Source: Dolomedes plantarius (taxonomy: Eukaryota; Arthropoda; Arachnida; Araneae; Dolomedidae). From it: DNA of 64,000 nucleotides. Below are positions 23,670 to 35,290 of this stretch, piece by piece. A model generated the notes under the pieces. The model saw only the letters and a list, made by a program, of their open reading frames with translations. It was not told where the DNA came from and made no database searches. The first letter of the stretch is position 1; each line of letters opens with the position of its first letter. Position numbers and translations under genes: made by a program. The stretch is from positions 93,243,872-93,307,871 of the forward strand of contig OU015490.1 in assembly GCA_907164885.2 (NCBI GenBank). The letters are read 5' to 3'.

Positions 23670-24050
23670 AATCATAGCATAAAATTTCGTTCAAAGATCT
23701 CTTCCCTAATATTAGTGTTTAGGTGGTATTGTAAGATTATAGATTTTTAAATAGATATTTTTCAACAAATCATGATAAGCTATTTAACCGGATAATGGAG
23801 AAATTAAATGATTTTGGATTCTAACAGCATCTCAGCTCTGTGTTATATTGCATAACATTGAGACATACTGTACATAGGTGTAAAAAACCTTAAAACAATT
23901 GAGGCGTGCATGCTTTGGGGCAAGCAAGGAAACGCAGAGAATTGGCCTTTATCATACATTTATTAGAAAATACTCAAAATTTTTTAAAGGGAAATTAATA
24001 ATAGAATGAGGTTCCTCTTAATATTATCATTTAATACATGAGGAATCAGA
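23670..24050. other. Unrecognised AT-rich stretch
   Basis: Nothing recognised. Confidence 0.35.
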
Positions 24051-24720
24051 AGCAGAGAGAGACTATTTCGTCAAAGTAATTATTTCCAGGGTCTATCGGG
24101 AGGTACTTACAACTGTTGAAGAATACAACAATGAATCACTTCGTTGACAGGGGCTCATATCATGTCATATTCAACATCATCATGTCGAATTCCAGAAACT
24201 TCCGCTAAACTCGGAGACAGTTCAATCGGCACTCTATATCGCCCGAGCTTTATGGAACAGCAAGCACAATCTGTCGACCTTCTCTGGGATTTTTTTTTCT
24301 TCTTGGAGGAGCTGTTGTCCGTTTACCTGGGCCATTTTTGCCCGCCCCTTTTTCTCTCATTGGACAGTGGGCTGCTATTCTCTTAGCAATTCCTGACCCA
24401 ATCGGTCCCTTATTTCACACCTCCTGTTCACAGTCTATCTACCAAGTACCTCCCCACCATAATTTTCATTTCAAATACAACTTTGACCATTATCTGAAAG
24501 TTTTATTGTGGGCCATAAAATAACGTCACTATCTATCTTGCAATATTTATAGTCTTTTGTTAGCTACCAATGGCCACACAGACAGCTTTTCTTTTACGCC
24601 ACCTTAGTGATCAAACCTTTATTTTTTGCCTCTGAAGTTGTTATAAGAGTTTTATTCTTGACTGTCTTTCGACCACACACCGCGGAAAATTAACCTTCAG
24701 CGCTTCTACACTGTATGTAT
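24051..24720. other. GC-richer block of unknown nature
   Basis: About 650 bp, visibly less AT-rich, with pyrimidine-rich CCCGCCCC and an inverted CCAAT (ATTGG). I could not find an open frame with a recognisable domain, LTR ends, or a second copy in the window. It could be a promoter/5' exon of an uncharacterised gene or an unrecognised element. Confidence 0.3.
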
Positions 24721-25492
24721 CTCAAGATACACAATGTGGGTGAGAAACCCTGATATTATCACAGTATTTTCTGTATCTAAAAAAAAATATTGCTAAACGC
24801 TGCCACCAACTGCCTAATGATAACTTCATTTCTAAGATAAGATTTTTTTAAAAATATGAAAATTAAAAATACAGCCAGACATAGAGTTTAATTTATTAAA
24901 CTCTATAAATGGGCATTTGACAACTTGCGATATTGTCAAAAACAAGCTAAAGGTAAAATTTGCTAATAACATATTGACATTTTTTTATTTATTTAAATTT
25001 ATTTTAAATATATTCATGCTCTAAAGCAATGGTGATTTAAAACTCGAAATTAATGTTTTTGACAGAAGACTGTTTTATAATACTTGTTCAAAAGTGTGAT
25101 AAATCTGAAATAACGTTTTATCAATTTTCTTTACATCATAAATGATGTAAGAAACGTTTTAGAACTGTCATTAATTTCCCAGAAAATTTAAATGCTAGGA
25201 AATCGCAAAATACATTTATGCACTGATTTAAATGTCTAGCTCATCATACCCAATTATTCATGCATTTGGGCAGTCACCAAGTGTCAAGCAATTTCTTAAA
25301 TTTAAAGTAGTCGTAACTACTTAAGAAGATGTAGTTACATCCTTCGGGAGCAATAAAAATAATTCTTAATGATTTCATTTAACATACAAAATACGTTTTA
25401 ACTTTTTAAAATACCCACTAAAATATTTTTTGTTGCTCTCAACAATTATTAGTCTAAAATTATTGGCAACCTATTCACTTTTCGAAATGCGT
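24721..25492. other. Unrecognised AT-rich stretch
   Basis: Nothing recognised. Confidence 0.35.
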
Positions 25493-25822
25493 TAGTTGTT
25501 GTTATTGTTGTTGTTTCTAAGTCCTCCTGGCTGAAAGTTCCAGAACAGGTCCATTCAAGCTTCGTACTGATGTGTGTGACTCTGTATATGGTACCACAAG
25601 GGTTAAAGTACGTTTCAGCTAGTTGCCACATCAATTTTGACCGTGCCCATCTGGGAGGGTCGTACCCTTTCCTACCCTCTCTGACCTCATAGAGGAACTT
25701 TCCGATCTATGTATTTAACTCGCCCATATCCGGCCTAGACACATTACCTAGACACATTAGGAGGTATTTAATGGCGCGCCGGGATTCGATCCGAGCACCC
25801 TCATCACCGAAAGCCAGCGGAG
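25493..25822 (-). mobile_element. tRNA-derived SINE, family 1, copy 3
   Basis: Minus-strand homologue of 23263-23600: GATCGAATCCCGGCG (B box), GTCTAGGCCGGATATGGGC, GTCAGAGAGGGTAGGAAAGG, TTCTGGAACTTTCAGCCAGG, and an (AAC)n tail (GTTGTTGTTATTGTTGTTGTT on plus). The A box is largely lost. A short internal duplication of TAGACACATTA occurs near 25740. Confidence 0.8.
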
Positions 25823-26420
25823 ATTTAAATATTGTTAAGGATCTTAGATTAAAAGAACATTTTTAAAAAAGGGCTGCGAATACACGGTAAGAAATAGAGT
25901 TAACTTAAAGCAAATTACTAGTTCCATTAATAAAGATATAGATTACACAGGCCTGCAACCAAAAAAGTGTTTAGAAACCAACAGCTGATACTGATAGATT
26001 TTTGGTCGCTGATTTCAGGAAAAATAGTAAAAAAATTCCAAGACGTACCATTTTTTCAAAGAATTGAAAATTTGGATTTTCGTAGCCATCAATCGATTGT
26101 GTTAATTAAGGAAGGGTATGAGCATATAGTGTCATAAGTCGTCATTACTGGAGAAAACTGGAGATTTTTCTGTCTCTGGAGCGAAAAAAACGGAAAAAAA
26201 GAAACAATCTAAAGAATCTGCCGAACTCTTAGGCTCTAGGCTAAAGCAAAAGAATTTATTGGCTCCTGGTACCTCTTTCTCATGGTTCAGAAAAAGAGAA
26301 ACAGATTTCGTTCCATGCTTTTCTCATAGTAGTTTGCGCTCTGTGCGGAAAACTAAATATTTCATCGTGTACTTCCATTTTTGTGTTTTTTTCATTTCAT
26401 GCTTAATTTTTCCCCAGAAG
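25823..26420. other. Unrecognised stretch
   Basis: No coding motif recognised. It may include the 5' part of the adjacent pogo/Tigger relic. Confidence 0.3.
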
Positions 26421-26426
26421 TCATCA

Positions 26427-26611
26427 TGAGTGCGAAGCAGTTTAGTGCTACCTTTCAGTTTAAAAAAGAAATAGTGAGAAGCACGATAGATCAGAAAAAA
26501 AGAGACAATAAGCAAGTACGAAAGTGGTTTCTGATCTCGCTGCACTGTGAAAAATGCCTAGAACAACGATCGCTTCGATTGTGAAAAAATAATAAAAGTA
26601 TCAAAGAAGCC
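26427..26611 (+). pseudogene. pogo/Tigger transposase N-terminal fragment (CENP-B-like HTH)
   Basis: ATG at 26427 opens MSAKQFSATFQFKKEIVRST, and after a frame change SDLAALxKMPRTTIASIVKK, the typical first helix-turn-helix of pogo/Tigger transposases, which binds the element ends. The reading stops at 26611, where a hAT element begins. The DDE core is not found downstream. Confidence 0.6.
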
Positions 26612-28025
26612 AGTGTTGCTAGAGGCCAGTATTGCCTCTCTGATATGAAAACATCACAGTTCCTCGTCTCACATATCGTGCGAGACAAACCGTCTGACAA
26701 AACGACGGGCTACAATCCCGAAGTTAGCCGATTATCGGCGGCAGTGTCTCTCTAAAATCCGACGGGTAAAACAAGTGTGGACTTCTAGGTTATATGTTGC
26801 TCACGTGGCGACCGTAGCGAATAGCGGACGTGTGTGTGGGCATTTCGGGTTTTAGAAGTCACATTTCGCTATAATCGGCTATCTTCGACTCTACAGGAAA
26901 TCTCATCACCTAATGGTGGTTATGTATTTAATACGGCTTAGTTTCGACGTGTTTGTATAGAACATAACGAAAGTTACCAGGAGTGCCAGTAGCTATCATT
27001 TCATGTAAGCATCTGCTATTTTACCATGCTCTTTTATTTTATGTTAAACAAATTTTATTTCATTTTTTTTTGCCTACGATGATTCCCCCGACCACAAGTT
27101 CCAAGAAGTCGAAAATATATCATTCTAATGATGAATGGGAACAGGAGTTTTTTTTCACGGTGAAAAAGGATAAATGAATTTGCATTGTCATATTTGCATG
27201 TCTTTCAAGCGTAGCACTTCTAAAAAGGGCCATTGTTGAAAGTCACTTTAGAGCAGTCCATAAACAATATGAGAATAAGTATCCACTTGCCACCGAGTTA
27301 CGGGAAGCAAAAGTACAACAATTAATGACATAATCAAATATGCAACAGTCATTTTTTTCGAGCTTATGTACGATGTGAAAAGCTGCCACCATGGCCTCAT
27401 TCAAGATAGCTGAAATTTTATTAAAACATAAGAGGCCTTTTGAAGACGGCAAAATATGGAAGGAGAGTTTTAAAACAGGAAAACTATTATTTAAAAAAAA
27501 ATAACAGTAAATCTGAAATAATTGCTGCAATTAAAGAAACGTCGCTCTCGAGAAACACCGTTATGCGTAGAACAGAAGCAATGAGTAAGAATTTAGAAGA
27601 GATTCTGAAAGAAAATATTAAAGTAAAATAATTGAAAAAGATATGTTCAATGTTTGAATGATTTAACTTTAACTATTCTTGACTTATAACAATTTAAAGA
27701 TACGAGAAATGGTGAAAACACCCATCATTAAGTAAAACGCATTTAAAGGTTTAAACACAGATTGGTTGCTATTAGAATGTTGCAAAACAAAAACATCAAT
27801 ATATCTTGTTCCAATTAAGATAGAAACATGATTTAAACGTGATTTTAAGCGGATTAGAGCAGAGAGTTTTTTAATGCAATAAAAAATTTCGAAAATTTGA
27901 AGAATTTTGTGTCCCGGACCCCCCTTAAAAAAAGATTGCTAATACCAATAAATGTTCATTAGGGGTGGAGTGAATTTATATTTAAAGAAAGTGGGTCGCG
28001 GTTGAAAGAAGTTTGCGCTCCACTG
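26611..28025 (+). mobile_element. hAT (BED-finger type) element, internally deleted copy
   Basis: The interior 26640-27630 is homologous, in opposite orientation, to 37100-37930. The left end CAGTGTTGCTAGAGGCC and the right end TTGCGCTCCACTG resemble the diverged CAGGGGTGGCCAAAG terminus seen at 37991. It carries only the N-terminal part of the transposase and then jumps to the 3' terminal region (GGGTCGCGGTTGAAAG). Exact ends and the 8-bp duplication could not be fixed. Confidence 0.6.
27075..27640 (+). pseudogene. hAT transposase N-terminal part (BED zinc finger)
   Basis: Reads TTSSKKSKIYHSNDEWEQEF, then in shifted frames a BED-type finger ending HFRAVH, KYPLATELREAKVQQLM and a stop, then KIAEILLKHKRPFEDGKIWK, EIIAAIKETSLSRNTVMRRT and EAMSKNLEEILKENI. 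This order (BED finger, AKHKKPFEDGE-like, LSRNTVMRR) is that of hAT transposases related to the ZBED5/GTF2IRD2 group. The catalytic core and dimerisation domain are missing. Stops and frameshifts make it dead. Confidence 0.8.
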
Positions 28026-28304
28026 CTCTGCACTAATTTGGTTAGAACAATTTATAGCTATTTTAAACTCGATCAAACATGTTGACTTTACAGAAGAAAG
28101 AAGAACTTAAATCATAGTAAAACCAGAGATTACTTAATAATTGCGAATGTGAACATCTCCTGAATTCCTATGTGTATATTTTTAAATCGTTAATAATCGG
28201 TGAAAATACTTTCGAATCCCAAGGACATAGAACGAGAGTAAACAGGCAAGTAAAGAGGGTGATTTTGTGATCGATCGTATATTATAAAATGTTCTGTATA
28301 GAAG

Positions 28305-28345
28305 TTTTATTTTATTTTATTTTATTTTATTTTATTTTATTTTTT
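28305..28345. repeat. (TTTTA)n microsatellite
   Basis: About eight uninterrupted TTTTA units. Confidence 0.95.
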
Positions 28346-28489
28346 GTAGTAAAATCTAAAGGTGAAATTTCAAATGATACTCAAGTAAACACCACTTTAT
28401 TTTATTGTAAAATGGTTCTTTAACGCGATCAGAGTTTAGAAAACAAATATCTCGTTTTTAAAGAATACGCATCTTAATAGGAACACAAT

Positions 28490-28983
28490 TACAATAAATC
28501 CGTAATCGTTTCCTATCTGGATCTCCGGATAGGAAATATCCGTTTATCCGGATCTCCGGATAATCCGGATCAGATTTGTAGACAATATTTGTATTTAGTG
28601 TTCCCATTAGATAACAATTTTTAAATATGATAGCAATAACGTAACTACAAGTACGCCGAATATTCACTTTTTAGTTTGATTCAATGTACAGTTCCTGCAT
28701 ACATAGTACAATAAATTATGGTAATAAAAAGATTTTTGTTGAGTTTAAGAAAGCTTTACTAGACTTACCCTTTCTTTGCTAAGAAATGGCGTGAAAAGTT
28801 ATTTTTATATTTTTTAATACCTTGCAAACAATACTATGTAATTTTGTTACAAAACATAGTTTTTTATCGTAATAAACGGTAAGTCTGGTTAGTTAAGAGT
28901 TTTGTTTTGCTTATTACCTATATTACCTAGATTATCTGGATTGCCTATGGTCCCAGTTAGTCCAGATAAACGAGGCTTTACTG
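28490..28983. mobile_element. Right end of a pogo/Tigger-type element
   Basis: On the minus strand the end reads CAGTAAAGCCTCGTTTATCT and GGACTAACTGGGACC, flanked by TA (28984-28985), a typical pogo/Tigger terminus. The sub-terminal region holds repeated TCCGGAT motifs (28515-28570). It could be the far end of the relic whose N-terminal fragment is at 26427-26611. Confidence 0.5.
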
Positions 28984-28988
28984 TAGTA

Positions 28989-29549
28989 CAGGTTATGCGG
29001 CAGAATGGATTCTTATATTTCTGAAGGTAAGGGAGTGGTGTTTGTAAGGCAGCGCGGGAGATAGCAAGAGTTCGGGCGGATTTCCGACTTGTCAGTCGAC
29101 ACCATGAGTTGGTCCAGTGAACATCGCGGTTTCATTATCGAGGCAATCTTTGAAAACAACGATGCTGTAACCGCGACACAGAGGGCATTTAGGGCGCGCT
29201 TATGGCTTTATGCAGCTGAAGCCATAGCTAATCGAAAAACAATCCTGCGATGGGTTTCAAAAGTGATAGCAAGTGGATCTTCATCTTCCAACCAATTCCG
29301 CAACTCGTGAGGAAGGTGCCACTATTCCATTGGAGATGACCAATAGAATGATGGAAAACTTTAGATATCGACTTCGGCAGTGCAGCGCAAATAACGGGCG
29401 TCACTTCAGTGATGTTATTTTCAAATTCTAGTGGGGGAAAAAATCAAGATTATTAGTACTTTTAGAAAATATAAAGTATTTTTCTGTAAATCGTTTCGTT
29501 CGTTTTTTATTACCCTTTGAAATGTTTGAGTCTTTTCTGCCGCACCCTG
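28989..29549 (+). mobile_element. Internally deleted mariner-superfamily element
   Basis: The ends CAGGTTATGCGGCAGAA (left) and, on the minus strand, CAGGGTGCGGCAGAAAAGAC (right) are inverted repeats with TA on both sides. It encodes only the N-terminal helix-turn-helix (SWSSEHRGFIIEAIFENNDA, RAFRARL, KTILRWVSK) joined to the last ~35 residues (IPLEMTNRMMENFRYRL, FSDVIFKF and stop). The DDE core has been deleted between them. Confidence 0.8.
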
Positions 29550-30958
29550 TATATCGGATGTGAGCGATTCTATGTGACGCAGAGTATTTCTTTTTCATTA
29601 CTAGAATGAAGAACATGATACGGTCGTCAACTTGCAGCGATATGGCGCCAATGTGACATTACAAATCGAAGAACAATATAGTGTAAATTAACACTGCTCT
29701 TTCTGGCAAACCCACAAAACAAGCCACATATTTTGCGCAAAAAACGGCTTGGCGAGAAACCGTATCATATTCTTCATATATACCTATTTTTTGCAATAAT
29801 AAATAATATGTTGTTGACAACGATAAAAATACTATAAATTGAAAATATCGGAAATACAAGTCTGTCGTGCATGCGTAATGTATCTAATTTTCAGTCGGAT
29901 GCAATTATCTTACCTAAGAAGAGGAAAGCACTCATTTTAAGAAACTTACACTTCATAATTTCAATGAGAAAAGAGAAATTCGAAAAAAGATGAGACAATA
30001 AGAACTTTATCATGAGCAAATGTACAAAAAAATGGTATATATTTTAATATTCTCGGAAACAAATGAGAAAGAATAGGCAGAAAATTGAATCCCTTAAGAG
30101 AAGTGCTAAAGAGTTTTTTTAAATAATACATTTTAACAGATAAAATATGATTCCATTGTTTGAAGATAAAACAAAACAATCCAACATATTCTTTCGGCTG
30201 ATATTATAATAAAACAACAAAACGTTTTATACTTTAACTCTTCATTAAAATATTTGTGTGAGTTTAATTAATGCACTACCGAGAAATACAAGGAAGGTAA
30301 ATCTCTCACAAAAGTTTTAAACAGTAATAATTAATTAATTTTTATCTTTGCTGTTCTCGGTGGAAAATTGAAATATTTCAGCTTTATACCCAAATGCATT
30401 ATCGATGGATTTTGTGAGTTTTTAAAATAATTTTTATATATTAGAACAAATGAATGAATTTAGAATTTGTTTTATTTTTCATACTTGTTTTATAAAATTA
30501 AATTTCAGTTATTACTTACCTCCCACATCACCAGATAACACTTACTCTATTCTATAGCGAAAAATACATTATTGATAACAATAGATAAATTTTGCATTGA
30601 AAAAATATCTTTTGACTTAAATTTCATGAAAAATACCTTTAAAGCTCCATTTTAATTGATTTATGAATACATTTTAATTATAGATTCAGCTGTACTATAT
30701 TTTACAATATAAAGAAGTTACTTGCTATTTCCCATTTAGTAAAAAAGTAAAATTAAAGGTTTTTTTTTCCATATAACAAAAAAATTTGCCTGTGATTCAT
30801 TGCAACATAAACGGAGAACAATAAAACCATAATTGTAAGAACAGTGTCCCCCTGAGACAGACTGAAATATGTTTCGTTAAAAGAGATTAGTATTACCAAG
30901 TTACAGATATCTTTAAGGTTGTAAATTACAAAATTAACTACCGTTTGGTAATTTAATA
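29550..30958. other. Unrecognised AT-rich stretch
   Basis: No gene, repeat copy or transposase motif recognised on either strand. Confidence 0.35.
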
Positions 30959-31679
30959 CAGGGTGTTTCATATTGAATGGGACAAAAAGAAAACATGCCT
31001 GTGAACACTGTAATTACTTTATTTTGATAAATCAAATTTACAGCGAAACTATAGTTATCCAAGTTTCTAGAGATGTTCTATGTGTGCCTCTCCGCTGAGA
31101 CGACAAATATCTATGCGGTATCCCAGTTCTTGCCCTACTCGTGATAGAATATCCTTTGTTAATGATTCGAGCACTTTAGTTATCCGCTGCTTCAGTTACT
31201 GTAAGTCCTTGGGAAGTGCAGGCACGAACACTTTGTCTTTAACAAAACCCCATAGGAAAAATTCAAAAGGGGTTAGATCTGGTGATCTCGGTGGCCAACA
31301 AATCAATGGCATATCGTTTGACCCAACACGGCCAATCCAGCAATGAGGTAGACTATCGTTCAAGTACTGACGTACGTTTTTATGCCAACGTGGTGGAGCA
31401 CCGTGTTGATGCAGGATGAAGCCAGGAACCGTTTCCTCCAACTAATGGAACGATAAACGAAGATGTATTCCAAAACACAGTACGCTTTCTCCTACATGGA
31501 TGGCGCCATTTCAATTAACAGTGCCTATAGCGGCGATTTCGTAATCGGAAGACTTTTCGCTGTTGCCAAATAAAACTGGGATAATTGTAGTTTCAGAATC
31601 AATTTATTTCGGCTAAATAAATAAATTACAGAATTTGTACTATGCTACACGTTTGTCCCATTCAATATGAACCACCCTG
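30959..31679 (-). mobile_element. Mariner-superfamily element, 721 bp, internally deleted
   Basis: Terminal inverted repeats: CAGGGTGTTTCATATTGAAT on the left and, on the minus strand, CAGGGTGGTTCATATTGAAT on the right, both followed by GGGACAAA; TA target duplications on both sides. It contains the C-terminal third of the transposase. The well-preserved ends suggest it could have been mobilised in trans. Confidence 0.85.
31070..31441 (-). pseudogene. Mariner-superfamily transposase, C-terminal part
   Basis: Minus-strand frame EETVPGFILHQHGAPPRWHK (second catalytic block, D replaced by H), IGRVGSNDMPLICWPPRSPD and LTPFEFFLWGFVKDKVFVP (third catalytic block), a stop after LPKDLQ, then RITKVLESLTKDILSRVGQE and GEAHIEHL with stop. 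It belongs to a DDE family widespread in arthropods. The N-terminal DNA-binding part and first catalytic Asp are missing. Confidence 0.85.
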
Positions 31680-32287
31680 TACATTACTTGAGCTTTTATC
31701 CTGGTCCTGGTATTTCCGATTCTTCTAATGAACGAAAAATTTCGATTGATAAATCCTTCTTGTCTATATGCATTTTGAACTGTATTTAAACATACACCCT
31801 CAGTTTAATTTTATAGTTCGCCTAGAAAATAGAATCTTTTATTTTTCGGTTGTAAATAATTGGATTCCATTCGATGAATCATTATTGCTACTATGAGGGG
31901 GTCAGCTACATTGAGGTACGGATTCGCAATTTTTAAGAGAATATAAAGGTACAAATAACTTTCTGTTTTGAATAATGCCGTCTCCAAACTTGAACTGGAA
32001 TTTAGTTATTGAAATTGATTCCTAAATCCTAAAAGTACTCTGATTTTTTGTTTAAATTCTTTTGACAAGTATCAAACAATTTCTATTTCTTGGTAGCTCT
32101 AACTGAGCGGAATAAGCCAGTTCTTAGTGTTTTCCGAATTGGATTCATTGATACCATATACAGGGTACCACAAAAACATTCGAGAGATCAGCGCGATTAT
32201 CCCAGGATCTCTAAAAAAATTTAACGACTAGTTGTGGAACGCCATGTTTTGTTTTGTTTTTTACTGTTTTCCGATCTTATGCGCCAG
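31680..32287. other. Unrecognised stretch
   Basis: AT-rich. ATACAGGGTACCACAAAAAC at ~32158 resembles a mariner-superfamily end, but no partner end was found. Confidence 0.35.
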
Positions 32288-32432
32288 TTGATGGTCGAAT
32301 GGCTAGGGCACTGGCATTCGGTTCAGATCCCGTGGGTTCGAGTTCCACTATTGGCATGGATGTTTGTAGCCATTCGGAATCGGCTTTAAGCAGCAGTTCT
32401 CGGTCTATTTTGCCCTCGTGTAGCAAACAGTT
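32288..32432 (+). mobile_element. tRNA-derived SINE, family 2, copy 1
   Basis: tRNA-like head with TTGATGGTCGAATGGCTAGG (A-box region) and GTGGGTTCGAGTTCCACTAT (B-box region), then ATGTTTGTAGCCATTCGGAA and CGGCTTTAAGCAGCAG. Homologous to 60065-60206 (+) and 59368-59520 (-). Too diverged and too long to be a functional tRNA. Confidence 0.7.
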
Positions 32433-32499
32433 GACCGTCAAAACGATTTTATGCGATTTTATACACGAATCTGAAGTGGTTTTAGGGGTTTAACTCAGC

Positions 32500-33570
32500 A
32501 ATGCTACAAAAAATCCTTACAATTGCATATTTTAGTCTATCAACAGTGTAATTTCAAAAATCAACGAACAAGGATAGTTACGGTTGGGTGCGACGCACTT
32601 TAAAATTTAAAGAAGTGCTACTAGCAGTGGATTATGACAGTTTCATAGAAATTTGTACAGATACTTTCACATTGGCTAAGACCGAAGTCATAAATCTTTT
32701 AATTGCTTATTTTAGTCAAAAAATCAACGAAAAAGAATAGTTATAGTTGGAAGCTACGTATGTTAAAATTCTAAGAAGAGCTACTAGCAGTGGATTGTGA
32801 CAGTTTCATAGTAATTAGCACAGATACTTTGACAATGGCTAAGACTGAAGTCATAAATCCTTTCAATTGCTTATTTTAGTCTTTCAACGGTGTAATTTCA
32901 AAAATTAATGAACAGGGATGGTTACTGTTGGGTGCGACGTACGTTAAAATTTAAACAGCTACTAGCAGTGGATTGTGACAGTTTCATAGTAATTAGTACA
33001 GATACTTTGACATTGGCTAAGACCGAAGTCATAAATCTTTTAATTGCTTATTTTAGTCTCTCAACAGTGTAATTACAAAAATCAACGAACAAGAATAGTT
33101 ATAGTTGGAAGCTACATATGTTAAAATTCTAAGAAGAGATACTAGCAGTGGATTGTGACAGTTTCATAGTAATTAGCACAGATACTTTGACAATGGCTAA
33201 GACTGAAGTCATAAATCCTTTCAATTGCTTATTTTAGTCTTTCAACGGTGTAATTTCAAAAATTAATGAGCAGGGATGCTTACTGTTGGGTGCGACGTAC
33301 GTGAAAATTTAAAGAAGAGCTACTAGCAGTGGATTGTGACAGTTTCATAGTAATTAGTACAGATACTTTGACATTGGCTAAGATTGAAGTCATAAATCCT
33401 TTCAATTGCTTATTTTAGTCTCTCAACAGTGTATTTTAAAGAATCAAAGAATAAGGATAGTTACTGTTGAAAGCGACGTACGTAAAAATTTGAAAAACAG
33501 CTACTAGCAGTGGATTATGACAGTTTCATAGTAATTGGTACAGATCCTTATACAAAGGCTAAAAATGAAG
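32500..33570. repeat. ~180-bp tandem satellite with dimeric higher-order repeat
   Basis: Six copies of CTACTAGCAGTGGATTGTGA at 32618, 32781, 32959, 33139, 33320 and 33501 (spacings 163, 178, 180, 181, 181). Each is followed by CAGTTTCATAGTAATTAG, CAGATACTTTGACA and GAAGTCATAAATC. Two unit types alternate: A with GTTGGGTGCGACG and B with GTTGGAAGCTAC, giving A-B-A-B-A-C. Units 360 bp apart are more alike than neighbours. Confidence 0.9.
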
Positions 33571-34007
33571 TCATTCCGCAACCTTGTAATGTATTTAACG
33601 AATGTTTCTTGTAATGTATTTAACGAATAATGAAAGCAAAGATTTATGAAAATGAGAGATTTGATTTTTCGTACCTTAACATTAAAATATATTCGGGAAT
33701 CTGGTTTATCTAAATAAGTTAACATGAACCCAGTTATAGCAACAGATAGGACGCTGAAACAGATATACGGGTGCAATAAACTACAATTAAATGAAATTTT
33801 CAGAAAATGTTGGAGAATATGAAACAGCAATATTCTATTTGCACTGGTGTTCTTCCTCGTAGAACAAAGATTCCCGACCAATTGTCCGAGGAAATTTTTG
33901 GGTGGGATCTACCAGACGCAAGACTAAGAATGATTTTATGATTAAGAGAAGAAAAAAGTTTCAATTGCCAAATAACAAATCAGTTATTTTGAAAAGAATA
34001 ATTTTTA
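33571..34007. other. Unrecognised stretch
   Basis: A 125-codon frame (33504-33881, -) overlaps the satellite edge and shows no recognisable domain. A 15-bp direct repeat (TTGTAATGTATTTAACGAAT-like) occurs at ~33585-33630. Confidence 0.35.
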
Positions 34008-34285
34008 GGGCCGAGGTAGCCTAGTGGTAGCGTTCGAAACTGGGGGTGCTTGGTTCGAATCTCGACGAACGCCATTCAATACCCTCGTGTCTAGGTGGGT
34101 TATGGGCACTTTAAATCCGTAGACCGGAAATTCCTTCTATGAAGTTAGAGAGGGTAGGAGAATGTGCGAACCCTTCAGATGTCACCCCTGAGGGTGCTTG
34201 GTCAAAACTGTGGTAGCACCAGGGAGTGGTGTTGGTTCACTTATTCGGGGCCCCCATTTGAAAGAAACCAACGGTTCTCGCAGAT
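34008..34285 (+). mobile_element. tRNA-derived SINE, family 1, copy 2
   Basis: Well-preserved polymerase III boxes: GGTAGCCTAGTGGTAGCG (A) and TTGGTTCGAATCTCGACG (B), then GTGTCTAGGTGGGTTATGGG, GTTAGAGAGGGTAGGAG and CAGATGTCACCCCTGAGGG. The head is the best tRNA match of the family in this window. The (AAC)n tail seen in the other copies is lost. Confidence 0.8.
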
Positions 34286-35290
34286 TATGTGTGAATGTCT
34301 TCCTTGAAAAGTGCCCCGCTTTGGCAAACAACAAAGAATAATTTTTACAGTAAAATCTCTAAGCTCAAAGAACTCTCGAAATGCCATTGGGGTCTCCTTT
34401 AAGAGACTTTTTTCGATCTCACAATCTCAAAATCTGAAAGAAAAATTTATTGAGGAGAAAATTCATTCTTGGAGAAAAAAAAATCCATTTTTAGTATTTA
34501 AAGGATCAACTTCAAAAGCTGTCTTGAGAGTTGTCTTTACAGATATGTTTTACTTTATGGCACGGATGGAACTTTAGTAACATAACGCAGCTTTTTGTGT
34601 ACCGGTATCTCTCAAACCGACAATAAAATGCTGATTGCCTTTAAGATTTACCTACTTAAGAATATTTATTTTTACTATCAGAAATTTGTATCTGTCATCC
34701 AAAATAAATGTTAATACTGGAATAGAATTCACGAGGAGTAGGGCTTTAAATTCAAAATGTCTTCCTTAGAGTTTCGCAAGCTAATAGTTTTAAAGCAATA
34801 TCAGTCATCACATTTGCTTGCTCATTACTTCCAATTCGATTTCAATGAACTTTAAAGCTCCTTTAAAGCTTCGAAAAATGAAAAATAATTGAATTCAAGA
34901 AAGTCATTAACTAAAGTATTAATTCATTTACTAAATGTTTTGCGTATAAATACATTAGCTTTCGAAATCAATTTTTGTTTCATTTAACGCATTATCAAAA
35001 TTAAAGGAGGCGGGAATTGCTCGTAAAATACAGGCATGGGACCTGATGCAAATTAAGTTTGGGAAAAATCTATCGAGACTGTTATGTTAGTTCCATAAAC
35101 TCTCAGAACAGAAAACCACAACGATAAATTCGTAAGCAGTCAAATGAATAACTCAAATCATTTTAAATTACCTTTGTATCAAAAGGAAATACGGAGCTCG
35201 TATATAGTATATATAAGTGATGGCCAAACTTCTGATCACTACGGGCGACCTTAATTTAAATTATAGGCGGCGGTCTACCAATATATATGT
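34286..35290. other. Unrecognised stretch
   Basis: An 88-codon frame at 34311-34577 (+) is lysine/serine rich by base composition and matches nothing I know. A short direct repeat AAAGCTCCTTTAAAGCTTCG occurs near 34850. Confidence 0.35.

Noticed and set aside
33504..33881. 125-codon minus-strand frame as a gene
   Set aside because: It begins in non-repeat DNA and runs into the satellite array; no domain and AT-driven composition.
34012..34080. Functional tRNA gene
   Set aside because: A and B boxes are present, but the sequence does not fold to a full acceptor stem by eye and continues into a SINE body shared by other copies.
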